Shown: one piece after another, positions 33,027-34,707 of the stretch
Layout of the letters: each line of letters opens with the position of its first letter
How positions within the stretch are numbered: position 1 is the first letter of the stretch
Source: Paracoccaceae bacterium
GTDB taxonomy: Bacteria; Pseudomonadota; Alphaproteobacteria; Rhodobacterales; Rhodobacteraceae
Reading direction: 5' to 3'
DNA: 34,707 bases
NCBI GenBank assembly: GCA_013373325.1
Contig: JABXIA010000101.1
Coordinates: 1-34,707 of the forward strand
Notes under the pieces: generated by a model
What the model was told of the DNA's origin: nothing
What the model saw: the letters and a program-made list of their open reading frames with translations, nothing else
The model's database searches: none
Program-made: the position numbers and the translations under genes

Positions 33027-33317
33027 ATGAGCGTTACCCTTGAACAGGCAGCTGAGGCCCTGAACGGCAAACTGGACGCAGGCGAATTCACCGCCTCCGC
33101 CAAATTCCAGATCGAAGGTCTGGGCGCCATCATGCTGGACGGCTCCGGCGCCCGCGTCGCCGATGAAGAAGCCGACGTGACCATGTCTGCGGACGCCGAC
33201 ACCTTCCAGTCGATCCTTGAGGGCGAGCTGAACCCGACCGCTGCGTTCATGTCCGGCAAGCTGACCATCGACGGCGATATGGGCACAGCGATGCAGCTCG
33301 CCTCTGCGCTGGCCTGA
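33027..33317 (+). CDS. SCP2 sterol-binding domain protein
   Basis: The 96-residue protein is a stand-alone SCP2-type lipid-binding domain, with the usual GEFTASAKFQIEGLGAIML strands, the ADVTMSADADTFQSILEGEL segment and the closing FMSGKLTIDGDMGTAMQLA. Such small domains bind acyl chains or other hydrophobic ligands in the cytosol. TGAGGA precedes the ATG at 33027. Its TGA overlaps the next start (TGATG), coupling it to a lysophospholipase-like hydrolase, so a role in fatty-acyl or phospholipid handling is likely. Confidence 0.9.
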   Translation: MSVTLEQAAEALNGKLDAGEFTASAKFQIEGLGAIMLDGSGARVADEEADVTMSADADTFQSILEGELNPTAAFMSGKLTIDGDMGTAMQLASALA

Positions 33318-34279
33318 TGGACGGAACCCCGGTGGACCTCCAGCCTGCTCCCTTGTTCACGGAGATCGCGCAAGGACCGGCAGGCGGGGCAGCCCACTGG
33401 GTGCACACCTCAGATGGCCTGCGCATCCGTGCAGGCCATTGGAGTCCGGTGGGGGAGGCAAAGGGCACGGTCCTGCTGTTCCCCGGACGCACGGAATATA
33501 TCGAGAAATACGGGCCCGCCGCGGCCGAGTTTGCCGCCCGCGGCTATGCCACTCTGACCGTGGACTGGCGCGGCCAGGGACTGTCCGGGCGGATGCTGGC
33601 GGAACGGCGGCTGGGCCACGTCGGGCATTTCACCGATTTCCAGAAAGATGTGCAGGCGCTGGCGGCGCTGGCCGCGCAGCTGAACCTGCCCCGGCCCTGG
33701 CACCTGGCTGGCCATTCAATGGGCGGCGCCATCGGACTGCGGGCGCTGACCGAGGGGCTGGAGGTCAACTCCTGCTGTTTCACCGGCCCGATGTGGGGCA
33801 TCCAGATCCCACCGCTGCTGCGGCCGCTTGCCAGCCTTCTGGGCAGCATCGCGCCGTATCTGAGACTGGACGAGCGGCTGCTGCCGACCACCGCGCTGGA
33901 TCAGTATGTTCAGATCACCCCGTTTGAGGGCAACACGCTGACAACTGATCCGGACATGTACAAGCTGATGCATGCCCAGCTGGCCGCCCAGCCCGATCTG
34001 GTGCTTGGCGGCCCCACCATTCAATGGCTGCGGGTCAGCCTGCAGGAATGCGCCGAACTGGAGAAATTGCCCTCACCCGCGCTGCCCTGCATCACTTTCC
34101 TCGGCACTGAGGAGCAGATCGTCAATCCAGAGGCGGTCCACGACCGCATGAACCGCTGGCCGGGCGGCGAGCTGGACCTGATCAAGGGCGCCCAGCACGA
34201 GGTGATGATGGAAACCCCGGAAATCCGCGCCCATGTGTTTTCCAGCATGTGCCGGTTGTTTGACCAGTACAGCCGCTGA
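33317..34279 (+). CDS. Alpha/beta hydrolase, lysophospholipase-like (PldB type)
   Basis: The 320-residue hydrolase has the nucleophile elbow GHSMGG (Ser134), the oxyanion-side LLFPGRTEYIEKY (53-65), VDWRGQGLSGR (82-92), and late acid and base candidates in FLGTEEQIV and KGAQHEVMME. This pattern is that of PldB-type lysophospholipase or monoacylglycerol lipase. There is no signal peptide, so it acts in the cytoplasm or at the inner face of the membrane. It is translationally coupled to the SCP2 gene. Substrate unproven. Confidence 0.88.
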   Translation: MDGTPVDLQPAPLFTEIAQGPAGGAAHWVHTSDGLRIRAGHWSPVGEAKGTVLLFPGRTEYIEKYGPAAAEFAARGYATLTVDWRGQGLSGRMLAERRLGHVGHFTDFQKDVQALAALAAQLNLPRPWHLAGHSMGGAIGLRALTEGLEVNSCCFTGPMWGIQIPPLLRPLASLLGSIAPYLRLDERLLPTTALDQYVQITPFEGNTLTTDPDMYKLMHAQLAAQPDLVLGGPTIQWLRVSLQECAELEKLPSPALPCITFLGTEEQIVNPEAVHDRMNRWPGGELDLIKGAQHEVMMETPEIRAHVFSSMCRLFDQYSR

Positions 34280-34435
34280 CACTCCGCTGCCACGTTGCGC
34301 GGGCTGCGCACGCCCCGTTTACCCGGCCCTTACCCGCTTCTGCCATTCTCTCCCGGTTCCGCACCCGGCTGCTTGTGATCCCGCAAGCCCGCCCTTAGAT
34401 GTTGGGTCAAAGCATTTCTCATGACAGGAGCCCCT

Positions 34436-34707
34436 ATGTTCCAGCTTCCCTTCCCCGTTCGCGACGCAAATGCCACTGCCGGTTCCGGCGGCCTCGGCGA
34501 TCTGCCGGAATGGGACCTCAGCGATCTCTATGCGTCTGAGGACGCCCCCGAACTGGCCCGCGACCTGGACTGGCTGCAAGAGGAATGCGCCGCCTTTGCC
34601 GCCGATTACGAGGGCAAGCTGGCGGATCTGGATGCAGACGGGCTGCTGGAATGCGTGCAGCGCAACGAGAAGATCAACAACATCGCCGGCCGCATCATGT
34701 CCTTTGC
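34436..34707 (+). CDS. pepF: Oligoendopeptidase F (M3 family), N-terminal part, cut by the window edge
   Basis: From the ATG at 34436 (AGGAG at 34425-34429) the frame is open to the window end, giving 90 residues: MFQLPFPVRDANATAG, LGDLPEWDLSDLYAS, then a helical segment through NEKINNIAGRIMSF. The LPEWDLSDLY opening is typical of the N-terminal domain of the M3-family PepF-type oligoendopeptidases, cytoplasmic zinc peptidases that cut short peptides. The HExxH catalytic motif would lie beyond the window. An in-frame ATG at 34421 is less likely because the ribosome site lies between it and 34436. Confidence 0.78.
   Translation, partial: MFQLPFPVRDANATAGSGGLGDLPEWDLSDLYASEDAPELARDLDWLQEECAAFAADYEGKLADLDADGLLECVQRNEKINNIAGRIMSF

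Noticed and set aside
1-34707. CRISPR array, insertion sequence, prophage or tRNA
   Set aside because: No regularly spaced repeats, transposase, integrase or phage proteins and no cloverleaf-like sequence were recognised; gene content is housekeeping and metabolic throughout.

Overview
The window is high-GC, densely coded chromosomal DNA of the kind found in the alphaproteobacterial family Rhodobacteraceae, most likely the Roseobacter group (Leisingera, Phaeobacter or Ruegeria-like). Pointers are the CbtB/CbtA plus CobF cobalt/B12 block, a CarD next to a seven-iron ferredoxin, a SUV3-like helicase paired with an S4 protein, tripartite tricarboxylate transporters, and 4-hydroxyphenylpyruvate dioxygenase divergent from an Lrp-type regulator. 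The genus is inferred from gene content and protein character only. No phage, insertion sequence, CRISPR array, rRNA or tRNA was recognised.

Layout. 1-2152: cobalt/B12 block (tail of cbtB, cbtA, an unnamed His-rich periplasmic protein, cobF). 2192-9291: a LacI regulator divergent from a probable sulfoacetate-use operon made of a TctABC-type transporter, an acylating aldehyde dehydrogenase (SauS-like) and an acyl-CoA ligase (SauT-like). 9423-15703: a second TctCBA transporter on the minus strand, divergent from a tctD-tctE-binding protein operon. The two transporter operons converge on one strong bidirectional terminator. 15897-17189: O-acetylhomoserine sulfhydrylase. 17249-17968: SIMPL-domain protein. 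18147-20633: a large membrane protein that looks like a GspL/PilM-type domain joined to a GspC/PilP-type domain. 20801-22508: hpd and a divergent Lrp-type regulator. 22576-25778: a soluble Aer-type PAS protein and a KefB-type antiporter. 25832-27707: cobT and cobS, divergent. 27780-32925: minus-strand housekeeping genes (carD, fdxA, S4 protein, SUV3-like helicase, TPR protein). 33027-34707: SCP2-domain protein, lysophospholipase-like hydrolase, and the start of an oligoendopeptidase F.

How the genes work together. In the first transporter operon, a C2 sulfonate (or a similar carboxylate) would be captured by the periplasmic TctC, imported by TctAB, activated to its CoA thioester by the ligase and reduced to the aldehyde by the dehydrogenase, under LacI control. 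The sulfoacetaldehyde-consuming enzymes (Xsc, Pta) are not in the window. The second transporter has the classic tctCBA/tctDE arrangement with an added solute-binding protein. B12 genes lie at two separate places, and cobalt uptake sits with the corrin-ring enzyme CobF. Both transporter operons carry a long GC-rich stem-loop directly after tctC, which suggests post-transcriptional tuning of binding protein against permease.
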